Source: Nitrososphaerales archaeon TH5895
Lineage (GTDB): Archaea; Thermoproteota; Nitrososphaeria; Nitrososphaerales; Nitrososphaeraceae
DNA: 6,830 nt
NCBI GenBank assembly: GCA_014523695.1
Contig: JAATVS010000328.1
Coordinates: 1-6,830, forward strand
Reading direction: 5' to 3'
Shown here one piece after another: positions 1 to 6,089 of the stretch (its first letter is position 1; every line of letters starts with the position of its first letter). The position numbers were made by a program, and so were the translations under genes. Below the pieces are notes generated by a model. That model ran no database searches. It was not told the DNA's origin and saw only the letters and a list, made by a program, of their open reading frames with translations.

Positions 1-988
1 GAAAGATCAAACGATTCTTGCCAGAAGATGAGTCTGAACACTAGGGCAGAGATAGACCCTATTTCATAAAGGAGATCGAACAGATACTTAGTAAGTGTGA
101 CGTGCGTGACAATGTTGCCATACTGATCATGCTTTCCACTGGCATGAGGATCGGTGGATTTAGAGAATTGCAGATAGACAGTATCAAAAAGATAGAAGAG
201 TATGGGCTCTACTCAATCTGGGTCTATAACCGGTCAGGGAAGGCCAGGTATTACACCTTTTGCACTCCAGAGTGCGCTGTCGCTATCGATGAATACTTTT
301 CGTATCGCAGAAGAATAGGTGAGCAACTCAAGGACAAGTCCCCCGTCATTCGAGACAAGTTCAGCGTAGACAACTACTTCAAGGCTCCAAAGTTTTTATC
401 GACAAGGGCTATCTCCCTTCTTTTTGAAGAAGCACTAAAGAAAGCAGGAGTTAACCAGATCAACAAACCAGGGCAGAAGAAAAGGGAAGTAATGCGCAGT
501 CATGGCTTTAGAAAGTTCTTCATAACTCAGTGTGACAGATCTGGAATGTCTTTTACGGTAAGAGAGTACCTTTCTGGGCATAAACTAGCTAATCAAGATG
601 CCAGTTACATTAGAACTTCCGAAGAGGATAGGCTTGCCGAATATGTTAAAGCCATTCCATTATTTACAATAGACCCAACTCAGAGAGATTATCGAAGGAG
701 AATCAAGAGTTAAAGGCTGAGAGGAATGATGAGATTGCTAGACTGAAATGGCGAGAAGGACAACAAGCTCAAGATATTGCCTCGTTAAAAGAACGTTTGA
801 ACAACACTGAAGAATCATTAAATAAGATGCATGAGATTGCTGAGCGCTATACTGACTTTATTGATAAAAGTGGTAAGGGGTACAGGAAATTGGTATCAAA
901 TTTGAGGACTCGGCTTCAAAAGGAAGAAAAGTGGACAAGCGCTCTAGAGATAGAGTTCTGGGGGGTTCCTGAGGGAGTTTCTTATTAG
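1..988 (+). pseudogene. Tyrosine recombinase/integrase, 3' part, disrupted (stop codon plus frameshift)
   Basis: This is a site-specific integrase of the tyrosine recombinase family; the N-terminal DNA-binding part lies left of the window. Frame 3 reads KIKRFLPEDESEH up to a TAG at 42-44, then GRDRPYFIKEIEQIL and the whole catalytic domain up to about 688. Numbered from the GTG at 102, all six catalytic residues are visible: R16 (TGMRIGG), K47, H134 and R137 (SHGFRKF), H160 (SGHKL) and nucleophile Y169 (ASYIR). After TIDPTQR the frame runs to a stop at 711-713, while frame 2 continues as RLSKENQELKAERNDEIARL, a charged heptad-like coiled coil of about 100 residues ending at 988. Removing one GA from the GAGAGA run at 683-688 joins the frames exactly, and the TAG is one change from AAG (Lys). 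I infer a recently inactivated gene of an integrated element. A start at the GTG of 102 would lack the core-binding domain, so a functional short protein is unlikely. Confidence 0.85.
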
Positions 989-1150
989 ACAGGACTAGGC
1001 TGCCTAAACTGCTTTGGATGCTTCATCTGTTTCTCTCTTAAAGTAGTCAACTCCTAGGTCTGAAAATCTCCTAGAAGAAAAATGTGACTTAAACAGTAAC
1101 CAAATGTTGCCGAATACAAATAACCAATCTAACCAATTCTCTACTAAAAT

Positions 1151-1744
1151 ATGAAATGTAGGAACCGACAGTTTAAACTCATTTACACTTCCCTTATTGC
1201 AGTACTGCTTGTTGCGGTATCAAGCGGACAACTGTCATCCATTGTACTGTCAAGTGGTACTGTAGTTTATGCATATTCTAATAGTCAGGCTCAATCTCTT
1301 GACAATACGTGCGGGAATGACGGATCCTCTGGCATCAACTGTGCTAACAGTGGTCCGCAGAATATCGGAGACGACACAGTAACTACGTTGACACCCTTAC
1401 AATTATCTAATTCCGGTAAAGAAGGACCTCAGGGACCACCAGGACCACCAGGACCTGATAAAGTTTTGGAAAAGAGACAGACGGATTCTAATCCTCCTCC
1501 CCCTTCTCTACCTATTGTCCAACCTGGAGGAACTTCTACTAGGAGTGCTGAATGCAATTCTGACGAGATAGTTACGGGTGGTGGATATCGTATCTCCGAG
1601 GCCGGATTCGGAATTCCTTCGTTCCACGGAGCAACCGTCACGAATTCTCTTCCTGCGTGGACTGTAACGATTACTAATTTTGGTAGTACGCTATTCACAT
1701 TTGAAGTATTCGCAGAATGCGTAAAATTAGCTGATGCGCCTTGA
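1151..1744 (+). CDS. Secreted collagen-like protein with C-terminal GGG-type beta domain
   Basis: A 197-residue protein starting at ATG. Residues 1-9 are basic (MKCRNRQFK), about 10-34 are hydrophobic and VVYA at 38-41 is a plausible signal cleavage site, so it is probably exported. A Cys pair follows (C54, C64), then a short collagen-like Gly-X-Y run at 89-102 (GKEGPQGPPGPPGP) and a Pro-rich linker (NPPPPSLP). The C-terminal part (about 133-191) has the layout ECNSDEIVTGGGYRIS...WTVTITN...FAECV, with C135 and C190 likely pairing. This resembles a domain common at the ends of bacterial and archaeal secreted proteins, where C-x(n)-VTGGG opens and W-x-V-x-x-x-N leads to a final Cys. The function is unknown; a surface or matrix role is inferred. 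It is a single gene with 162 bases before it and no strong TATA box at the leaderless distance. The Gly-X-Y run is too short for a long triple helix by itself. Confidence 0.8.
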   Translation: MKCRNRQFKLIYTSLIAVLLVAVSSGQLSSIVLSSGTVVYAYSNSQAQSLDNTCGNDGSSGINCANSGPQNIGDDTVTTLTPLQLSNSGKEGPQGPPGPPGPDKVLEKRQTDSNPPPPSLPIVQPGGTSTRSAECNSDEIVTGGGYRISEAGFGIPSFHGATVTNSLPAWTVTITNFGSTLFTFEVFAECVKLADAP

Positions 1745-2045
1745 TACATTCAAACTCTTCTGATGTATGAGCACTAGCCCCCCAATCGAAATGACTCATA
1801 TGTGTGTCTGTGCATGTGTAACACTTGGAAGGGACATATAGCTATAATCGGTAACAAACATATTTAAGGTTTAGCCATTAACCAGGAAATCAATATCGAC
1901 TGATAGGTACTATGGTAACAGGCAGTAATTGTGGATTATACATCACAATATGAATATAAGCTGATCAGTCAAGAAATGAAATCCTGTTAAATGAGAAAGT
2001 ACGTTCAAGCTCATACGAAATTTAAGCCTGGGAAGATATTCGAAT
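1745..2045. other. Intergenic stretch, no supported gene
   Basis: No convincing coding sequence here. It holds a TATA-like box (1859-1869) and behind it only a 13-codon frame starting at ATG 1912. The last 50 bases lie in frame with the lectin pseudogene (open from 1995) but show no recognisable repeat residues before about 2046. Confidence 0.5.
1859..1869 (+). promoter_or_regulatory. TATA-like box without an obvious gene
   Basis: CATATTTAAGG matches the archaeal TATA element. A start site would be expected near 1888. The only downstream frame is 13 codons from ATG 1912, so it may be the old promoter of the decayed lectin gene or drive a short RNA. Sequence match only. Confidence 0.35.
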
Positions 2046-2139
2046 TTAGATAGCCAGTTCCAGAAGATGATAAAGAAGACATCTTGGGACTCAGTTGATG
2101 ATTGGGAAAAATTGGGTGGCGAAATTGAAGAGACTATCT

Positions 2140-2177
2140 CTGCAGTTCCTTGGGGACCAAATCGTCTTGATGTATTT
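2140..2177 (+). repeat. Direct repeat, lectin blade copy 1
   Basis: 38 bases that recur at 2290-2327 with a single difference (C/T at 2148). The 150-base offset equals one 50-residue propeller blade and encodes the WGPNRLDVF core in both copies. Confidence 0.9.
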
Positions 2178-2289
2178 GTACGCGGTACTGATAATAGCCT
2201 TTACCGCAAATATTGGAATGGGTCTAAATGGGAACCTTATGAAAAAGAAGGCTATCAGGAGCTTGGGGGATAGAGCATCGGACAAATAG

Positions 2290-2327
2290 CTGCAGTTTCT
2301 TGGGGACCAAATCGTCTTGATGTATTT
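2290..2327 (+). repeat. Direct repeat, lectin blade copy 2
   Basis: Second copy of 2140-2177, 37 of 38 bases identical and in the same frame, but behind the TAG at 2271-2273. The near identity suggests a recent blade duplication or gene conversion before the gene broke. Confidence 0.9.
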
Positions 2328-2490
2328 TGTGTTGGAAAAAGGAACAGGGCAATATAGCATAAGCTTTTCAGCAATTCCATGTGGAGTAACACACTGGAGA
2401 CCTAGTTACAGGCTCCTTGGCAGTATAGTTTATCTTTATTGTTACAATAAGTCCTCTGAAATTAATTTTCCAAATGGCTCTACAATATGG

Positions 2491-2514
2491 GTGACGGCGT
2501 GACGGTGTGACGGC
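2491..2514 (+). repeat. 8-bp tandem repeat (GTGACGGY) x3
   Basis: GTGACGGC, GTGACGGT and GTGACGGC follow each other without gaps. With three copies, the upstream frame (INFPNGSTIWVTA) ends at the TGA inside the repeat. With one copy it would read straight into VAQEDGSIYRIG. Two extra units (16 bases) therefore account exactly for this frameshift in the lectin-like pseudogene. Confidence 0.85.
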
Positions 2515-2670
2515 AGTCGCACAAGAAGACGGGTCTATTTATCGTATAGGAAGTACAGACCTCTTTGGCTGTAACGGCTGTAAACTGAAGAGCGATAAAT
2601 GGTTCATGCAAGTGTGCAAATGTAATCGCAATGATAATGGTAAGAAAAGCAAACTAGCAGAAGCAGCTGA

Positions 2671-2760
2671 AGCAAACCAGTCTGGGAATTAACTATCGAG
2701 GTCGAAATAGATAAGCAAGAGTATGAAAGACTTAACAAATTAGCAGATAAAGATACTTGA
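2671..2760 (+). pseudogene. Short coding-like fragment (ELTIEVEIDKQEYERL)
   Basis: Frame 1 between stops at 2668-2670 and 2758-2760 reads SKPVWELTIEVEIDKQEYER, then LNKLADKDT. It has no start codon. The charged, amphipathic composition is protein-like. It overlaps the end of the lectin-like pseudogene (frame 2), and a one-base loss or two-base gain near 2670-2685 would join them, so it may be that gene's true C-terminus. The other possibility is chance. I do not recognise a family. Confidence 0.25.
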
Positions 2761-2770
2761 TTTTTGTATC

Positions 2771-2780
2771 ATAAAGTAAA
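2771..2780 (+). promoter_or_regulatory. Weak TATA-like box before the membrane protein
   Basis: ATAAAGTAAA lies 25-34 bases before the GTG at 2805, the distance expected for a leaderless archaeal transcript. The match to the consensus is only fair. No Shine-Dalgarno precedes the GTG, which agrees with a leaderless message. Confidence 0.3.
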
Positions 2781-2804
2781 CTAGTGATAGACCTATAACC
2801 TTGT

Positions 2805-3809
2805 GTGGCTGGCTCTTCGGTACTAGTCCCTATCATAGTCGCCGTTATAGGTGTTGTAGGTGCTGTTGTCCCTGCTATTTATGTTAACAGCCTCCAGTCG
2901 CAACCCGACCCTGAAGTAACTATTTCTGCTTCTAGTTTTTACTTAAAATTTGCTCCTAACGTTCGTCAATTTCTGATTGATATTGCTAATGCGGGAAATG
3001 CGCCAGCGACCAACTTATCTCTATTATTAGAACCTGTTGGCGCGAATCCAGAAATCTTCAGTGTTACTAACTTTTTCAGTACAACAGACTTGATACTGCC
3101 TAAATACAACAATACCATCCTGGAGCCAGGTTCGTCAAAGATCATTGATGATTCATTTCTCGAGATTGAAATCCCAAAATTGGTTCATGGTGAAGGCTCA
3201 GTGGTGAGACTGTCAACTTCCGTTAACAATTCTGGGTATCTAGACCTTCTTGTGTATGCTGTTTACGATCAGGGTAGTGACTCAATATACCTACAAAATG
3301 GCAGTATTTCCTCTATATCCACGGAACCTTCTTTTAATTTTACAAAGATGACAGAGGAGTATTCTCAGGAAGTACAAAATGTCACAGGGACTTTTTTCTC
3401 TCCTGGACTAGCAATATTTTATGTCTTTTTTTTCGGCATATTAGGTAGTATTGTTTATCTCTATATTAGACGACGGAAGGCTTTAAGGCGATTTCTAACA
3501 AAAGTGTTAACCAACATTGTGAAAATTCGTGTAACGTTACGTGATGATCCTAAGAACAAAGACATCTTTTCTGAAGTATGGTTTGAAATGTCAGAAAAGA
3601 TGCGTCAAGACTATCATCATATAGGTGACTATTTACTCATTAACGACTTTTATTCAATACTGAAAAGACGCAATCGAGAACTGTCAAAAGGAATAGATAA
3701 TGAAGATAGTGATCAAGAAAGGGCCATTACTCTCTCGAAACTCAATGAAACCCTTTTAGCGGCAGCAGAAAGTGTCTTGAGTACGGTCGACTGGAACAAA
3801 TATAGATAA
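2805..3809 (+). CDS. Two-pass membrane protein with extracellular beta-rich domain
   Basis: A 334-residue protein with a GTG start. Transmembrane segment 1 is residues 6-27 (VPIIVAVIGVVGAVVPAIYV) and segment 2 is about 200-221 (GLAIFYVFFFGILGSIVYLY), followed at once by RRRK, so the tail should be cytoplasmic and the 170-residue middle part outside. The outer part contains FLIDIANAGNAPATNLSLLL (56-75), which has the look of a CARDB/NEW3-like beta-sandwich (v-x-N-x-G-x-x-x-A/T-N-v), and six N-glycosylation sequons (N70, N102, N141, N165, N178, N192), fitting an exposed archaeal surface domain. The tail (about 222-334) is charged, mostly helical-looking, with no motif I recognise. The family is unknown to me; sensing or surface anchoring is only a guess. 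The gene is intact and stands alone between a pseudogene and a non-coding stretch. Confidence 0.8.
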   Translation: MAGSSVLVPIIVAVIGVVGAVVPAIYVNSLQSQPDPEVTISASSFYLKFAPNVRQFLIDIANAGNAPATNLSLLLEPVGANPEIFSVTNFFSTTDLILPKYNNTILEPGSSKIIDDSFLEIEIPKLVHGEGSVVRLSTSVNNSGYLDLLVYAVYDQGSDSIYLQNGSISSISTEPSFNFTKMTEEYSQEVQNVTGTFFSPGLAIFYVFFFGILGSIVYLYIRRRKALRRFLTKVLTNIVKIRVTLRDDPKNKDIFSEVWFEMSEKMRQDYHHIGDYLLINDFYSILKRRNRELSKGIDNEDSDQERAITLSKLNETLLAAAESVLSTVDWNKYR

Positions 3810-3820
3810 CCTGAAGTTCG

Positions 3821-3825
3821 TTTTT
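3821..3825 (+). terminator. T-run behind the membrane protein gene
   Basis: A run of five T begins 12 bases after the TAA at 3807-3809. Short T-runs can end transcription in archaea without a hairpin. The run is short, so this is weak. Confidence 0.25.
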
Positions 3826-4073
3826 GAATAAATGAATTATTTTCACCACCAGAAGATAACAGCCAATTAGAGTGAACCACTAAGGATATGTCATATTTGG
3901 ACAATGAACCATTCAAGAAGCGAAATCAACCAGCAAGGCGGCGTTCTGGTGGGCTGTTCTTTGTCTGTCAGTTTGTTCCGGAGGATGTTTAGATGGTCAA
4001 GACAAGCAGCCACGTCTTTTCAATATTACAGAGGTAGATAATAGCAAAAGAAATGAAAGCCTCAGAACTTGAC

Positions 4074-4098
4074 AAGGGTCTAAGGATATTGGACCCTT
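4074..4098. repeat. Inverted repeat, 7-bp perfect stem
   Basis: AAGGGTC and GACCCTT pair perfectly around an 11-base loop. CTTCTTC follows on the plus strand. It lies between genes on opposite strands and could end transcription or be an RNA structure, or arise by chance. Confidence 0.4.
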
Positions 4099-4223
4099 CT
4101 TCTCCCACAGACGACGGGGAACGGTTGCATTATTATATTCCCTCCTGATACTCGCTATTGAGTTGTGTCCTTTCCTGTCTGTATTCATCAGTATACTCAG
4201 TTCCGTTAGTAACGAGGAATAAA

Positions 4224-4370
4224 TCATTCTTTAATCCTTCTTTTCTTGTTTCCACCCTGCTTAGCACCTTCTATTGGAGATCCGCAACTAGGGCAATAGC
4301 GCGTGGTATTAGCATCTATCTCAAATCCGCATTTAACACAATCTAACTTCCTATTGGAAACCATTCCCAT
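4224..4370 (-). CDS. Small zinc-ribbon protein
   Basis: A 48-residue protein read leftward from ATG 4370 to TGA 4224. It has two Cys pairs: C11-V-K-C14 and, in RYCPSCG, C26-x2-C29, the classic zinc-ribbon knuckles (CxxCG ... CPxCG). The tail is very basic (GGNKKRRIKE), which fits nucleic-acid binding, though such mini ribbons also serve as protein-binding modules. A second ATG two codons later (4364) is an equally possible start; a TGA immediately upstream rules out a longer protein. Tiny stand-alone zinc-ribbon proteins are frequent in thaumarchaeal genomes. The function is unknown. It is transcribed in the same direction as the genes at 4489-4808 and 4925-5974 but is over 100 bases from the nearer one. 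AT-rich sequence at 4420-4435 could be its promoter, though it is too far away for a leaderless start. Confidence 0.75.
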   Translation of the reverse strand: MGMVSNRKLDCVKCGFEIDANTTRYCPSCGSPIEGAKQGGNKKRRIKE

Positions 4371-4488
4371 TCAATTTTTCGATAGATTCTAAGTTCACTA
4401 GATTAAGAAGTTAAAGCTGAATATATTATTAAACACCGATTGACTGTAATCACTCTTCTGATACAATCCACAGTGAGCACTCTACTAA

Positions 4489-4808
4489 CTAAACTCTATA
4501 TTTCCACTGACAAGAACATATTTGTCCTAGACCAGTGGTTCCTATCCCCTTTTCCGCTAGTGCTATGCCCTCGGCAATGCTGCAGACCTGACAACATTCC
4601 GTTGTATTCAAAGTAGGATTCTCTAAAGCAACAGCCCAATCCTTTGGGTCTACCATTATGATCGTATGCGGTACTCTACCTTTTGCTGAAGGGTACTTCC
4701 TAACAAAGTTTGCTGTGTACCTTGTGATTTGGATTCTTACATGTGGATTTCATATCGTAGAAAGAAGTAGCAATCACCTATTGAAGGTCGAAGTACCAAG
4801 GAGACCAT
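4489..4808 (-). pseudogene. Unrecognised small gene (about 105 residues) with one frameshift
   Basis: The first frame starts at ATG 4808 and reads MVSLVLRPSIGDCYFFLRYE, then IHM and a TAA at 4737-4739. The frame beside it takes up at once with VRIQITRYTANFVRKYPSAK, then GRVPHTIIMVDPKDWAVALE, ECCQVCSIAEG and IALAEKGIG to the TAG at 4489-4491. Dropping one CA from CACATG (4740-4745) gives a continuous EIHVRIQ; a single lost base would also do. The composition is protein-like on both sides of the break, including a Cys cluster (C-C-x2-C). I do not recognise the family. If the break is real, the only intact remnant is 55 residues from ATG 4656. A TATA-like box sits about 20-27 bases before ATG 4808, and a TTG three codons in would be at the ideal distance. 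A sequencing error is the main alternative to true decay. Confidence 0.6.
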
Positions 4809-4822
4809 GAGAGAGGGATAGG

Positions 4823-4835
4823 ATTTTAAATAATG
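4823..4835 (-). promoter_or_regulatory. TATA-like box for the gene at 4489-4808
   Basis: On the minus strand the sequence is AATTATTTAAAAT-like (TTATTTAAAA core), 15-27 bases before ATG 4808 and about 28 bases before the in-frame TTG at 4799. This fits a leaderless archaeal transcript and supports a gene separate from the protease. Confidence 0.45.
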
Positions 4836-4880
4836 TTATTACATAATCGTTACTAGTTATGAGATATCAAACTCTCCCTC

Positions 4881-4890
4881 GTGATATCAC
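4881..4890. promoter_or_regulatory. 10-bp perfect palindrome GTGATATCAC
   Basis: Perfect dyad between the protease stop and the promoter of the next minus-strand gene, centred 23 bases from a second palindrome. A possible binding site for a dimeric regulator; this is inferred from symmetry only. Confidence 0.3.
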
Positions 4891-4902
4891 TAGCGATATT
4901 GC

Positions 4903-4914
4903 GTTAGTACTAAC
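4903..4914. promoter_or_regulatory. 12-bp perfect palindrome GTTAGTACTAAC
   Basis: Perfect dyad 10 bases downstream of the protease stop codon. It could be an operator for the gene starting at 4808 or a short 3' hairpin of the protease message, though a hairpin with no loop is poor. Confidence 0.3.
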
Positions 4915-4924
4915 TCAAAATATT

Positions 4925-5974
4925 TTATTCTGCAAGATAATTTACAAACAATACACATAGTACGCAGGATATATTGCACATAAATAATACGTTAGCGAAA
5001 GTTAGCAGTAGTAATAGTAGTTGACCGCTATCGAGCAGCAGTGACTTAGACCAGCCCTTTCCGAAACTGTAGGAAATCTGTTGAGAGGAGGAGTCAATAT
5101 CTGTAATTCTAATCACATAATTTAGTTTAGGCAATCTCAATTTTTTATCTATCTCAGTAGCCGTCAAGTACAAGTAGAACGAATGTGATGACACTTCCTC
5201 ACGCAGTAACAACGCAGGCCTAATTACCCGGTCAAAACCTTGTTGAATACGATATTCGACCCAGTATTGGGAGTTCGTATAAGCAGATGGTGAGGAAGGA
5301 GGTGGAACATCTATTACCAAAGCTATTCGATTTGTTGATCCAACTGGTAGTCCACCCTGATTTGCATAAATAGTACCAGTTACATCCCCAGACACAGTCC
5401 CATTTTCACTAAAATAAATATGATTTGCATTTATTGAAGAGTCTATCCATCCCAGTTTACTCAGGTAAGGCGTACATATTCCAGGACCCGTGCCGCCATG
5501 AGAATCCCTACCCGTGGACACGATAAGTCTCGAGTTCTGAAATTCAGTCGCATTCGCACCTGCTGGCCCGAGCCCTCCCATCAGGCAATAGGAATCGCCA
5601 TAGTCTCCCAATTGAGCTTGACTTGCATGATCTAGTCCAAAAATGTGACCGATTTCATGGCAAATATTGTTCGGACGAATATCATTCGCCGCCAAAAAAA
5701 TATGGTCGCGTGCCCTCACTCCAAATCTTGCGTAATCCAAGTCAATAACAAAAATGACATGGTCAACACTATCGACTGAAATGCCTTTAGCCAGAGCAGC
5801 TTGGTATGTAGGTTCAATTTCAAGCCAAGAGTCATCTTTGGCTTTTTTTTCAAGAGCCTGTTTTTCAACAAGTGTCATTATGTCCCCCTTATATGGAAAC
5901 ACCTGCCATTCGACTATTTGTCGACCACAGCTCATTTCCCTAAAATAACTGGCGACGCCAAGCGGATCAGCCAT
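4925..5974 (-). CDS. Membrane-anchored zinc metalloprotease, gametolysin (M11)-like
   Basis: A 349-residue protein that hydrolyses peptide bonds with a metzincin zinc site. The motif HEIGHIFGLDH (106-116) gives zinc ligands H106, H110 and H116 and the catalytic base E107. YGDSYCLMGG (125-134) supplies the Met-turn (M132) and has the YGD-S-x-x-MG form typical of M11 peptidases. Further on are LSKLGWID (171-178) and YWVEYRIQQGFD (237-248), also usual in that group. Residues about 318-346 (LLLLLLTFANVLF...) form one hydrophobic segment, so the enzyme would be tail-anchored with its catalytic part outside the cell. Oddly, the protein starts at DPLGVASYFREMS, where the family already is in the catalytic domain: the first strand and the signal peptide are absent. 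A TGA three codons upstream closes the frame. Either the gene is 5'-truncated or its export is unusual. An overlapping 22-codon frame (6035-5967) may be the lost upstream part. Confidence 0.8.
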   Translation of the reverse strand: MADPLGVASYFREMSCGRQIVEWQVFPYKGDIMTLVEKQALEKKAKDDSWLEIEPTYQAALAKGISVDSVDHVIFVIDLDYARFGVRARDHIFLAANDIRPNNICHEIGHIFGLDHASQAQLGDYGDSYCLMGGLGPAGANATEFQNSRLIVSTGRDSHGGTGPGICTPYLSKLGWIDSSINANHIYFSENGTVSGDVTGTIYANQGGLPVGSTNRIALVIDVPPPSSPSAYTNSQYWVEYRIQQGFDRVIRPALLLREEVSSHSFYLYLTATEIDKKLRLPKLNYVIRITDIDSSSQQISYSFGKGWSKSLLLDSGQLLLLLLTFANVLFMCNISCVLCVLFVNYLAE

Positions 5975-6057
5975 AGGTAATCAACCTGATTTCAGAGGAA
6001 TATGATGGACGTGTACTGGAAGGTGACCAGTCCATCTACTTACCGCAACCAAATAAG

Positions 6058-6066
6058 AAATTTAAA
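6058..6066 (+). promoter_or_regulatory. TATA box for the small gene at 6088
   Basis: AAATTTAAA, 22-30 bases before ATG 6088, is the best placed TATA element in the window and implies a leaderless transcript. The core is nearly symmetric, so it might also serve the protease on the other strand, 87 bases from its ATG. Confidence 0.6.
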
Positions 6067-6071
6067 CCCAC

Positions 6072-6089
6072 ATACATATACATATACAT
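6072..6089 (+). repeat. Hexamer tandem repeat ATACAT x3 overlapping a start codon
   Basis: Three exact copies of ATACAT lie between the TATA box and the small gene. The last AT of the third copy forms the ATG at 6088-6090, so gain or loss of a unit would shift the TATA-to-start spacing by six bases. Confidence 0.8.

Larger units (their letters stand above)
2046..2692 (+). pseudogene. DUF346/PLL-like beta-propeller lectin, decayed
   Basis: The best preserved part is frame 3 from about 2046 to 2270. It has a damaged repeat end (SQFQKMIKKTSWDSVDDWEK, then LGG) and one good 50-residue repeat with WGPNRLDVFVRGTDNSLYRK and WNGSKW, closing with ELGG. This is the signature of the DUF346 repeat found in PLL-type sugar-binding propellers, which normally carry six or seven blades. 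After TAG 2271-2273 the same frame goes on with the next repeat (AAVSWGPNRLDVFCVGK) to a TAG at 2358-2360 where the family has an aromatic (AI*HKLF). Frame 1 then carries HWRPSYRLLGS, and an 8-bp triplication at 2491-2514 moves the frame again, to 2 (VAQEDGSIYRIGSTDLFGC, C-x2-C, C-x-C) until the stop at 2690-2692. The ATG at 2067 falls inside a repeat, so the true 5' end is lost. Role inferred: surface or secreted glycan binding, now inactive. Confidence 0.7.
3810..4223. other. Gene-poor stretch with a hairpin
   Basis: I see no gene with real support here. A 34-codon plus-strand frame (ATG 3888 to TAG 3992, MSYLDNEPFKKRNQPARRRS...) is basic and protein-like but has no motif and no clear promoter. 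A 76-residue minus-strand frame (4227 to 3997) would start on the ATGA overlapping the stop of the zinc-ribbon gene but has no domain-like composition and crosses the hairpin at 4074-4098. Confidence 0.4.

Noticed and set aside
1051..1074. CTCCTAG direct repeat (17-base spacing) behind the integrase, as an attachment site
   Set aside because: Seven bases is too short; no second att-like copy or tRNA gene end is visible in the window.
1429..1749. Minus-strand 106-residue frame opposite the collagen-like gene
   Set aside because: It mirrors the Gly-Pro repeat of the plus-strand gene (GPGGPGGP) and has no features of its own; the plus-strand protein has a signal peptide and a recognisable end domain.
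2095..2289. Plus-strand 64-residue frame inside the lectin remnant
   Set aside because: Out of frame with the clear DUF346 repeat; no motif.
2091..2360. Minus-strand 89-residue frame with an internal repeat YIKTIWSPRNC
   Set aside because: The repeat is the reverse complement of the lectin blade repeat, so it is a shadow of the pseudogene.
3713..3916. Minus-strand 67-residue frame overlapping the membrane protein gene
   Set aside because: Overlaps the intact gene on the other strand and has no recognisable features.
3888..3992. 34-codon basic frame MSYLDNEPFKKRNQPARRRS...
   Set aside because: Protein-like but with no motif, no clear promoter and a length that is common by chance.
3997..4227. 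Minus-strand 76-residue frame starting on the ATGA at the end of the zinc-ribbon gene
   Set aside because: The stop/start overlap is tempting for translational coupling, but the sequence shows no domain, no sensible hydrophobic pattern and crosses a hairpin. Homologues would be needed to revive it.
4158..4346. Plus-strand 62-residue frame
   Set aside because: Antisense to the zinc ribbon, Ser/Phe-rich with no motif; the minus strand has the CxxC pairs.
5754..5948. Plus-strand 64-residue frame
   Set aside because: Shadow of the metalloprotease gene.
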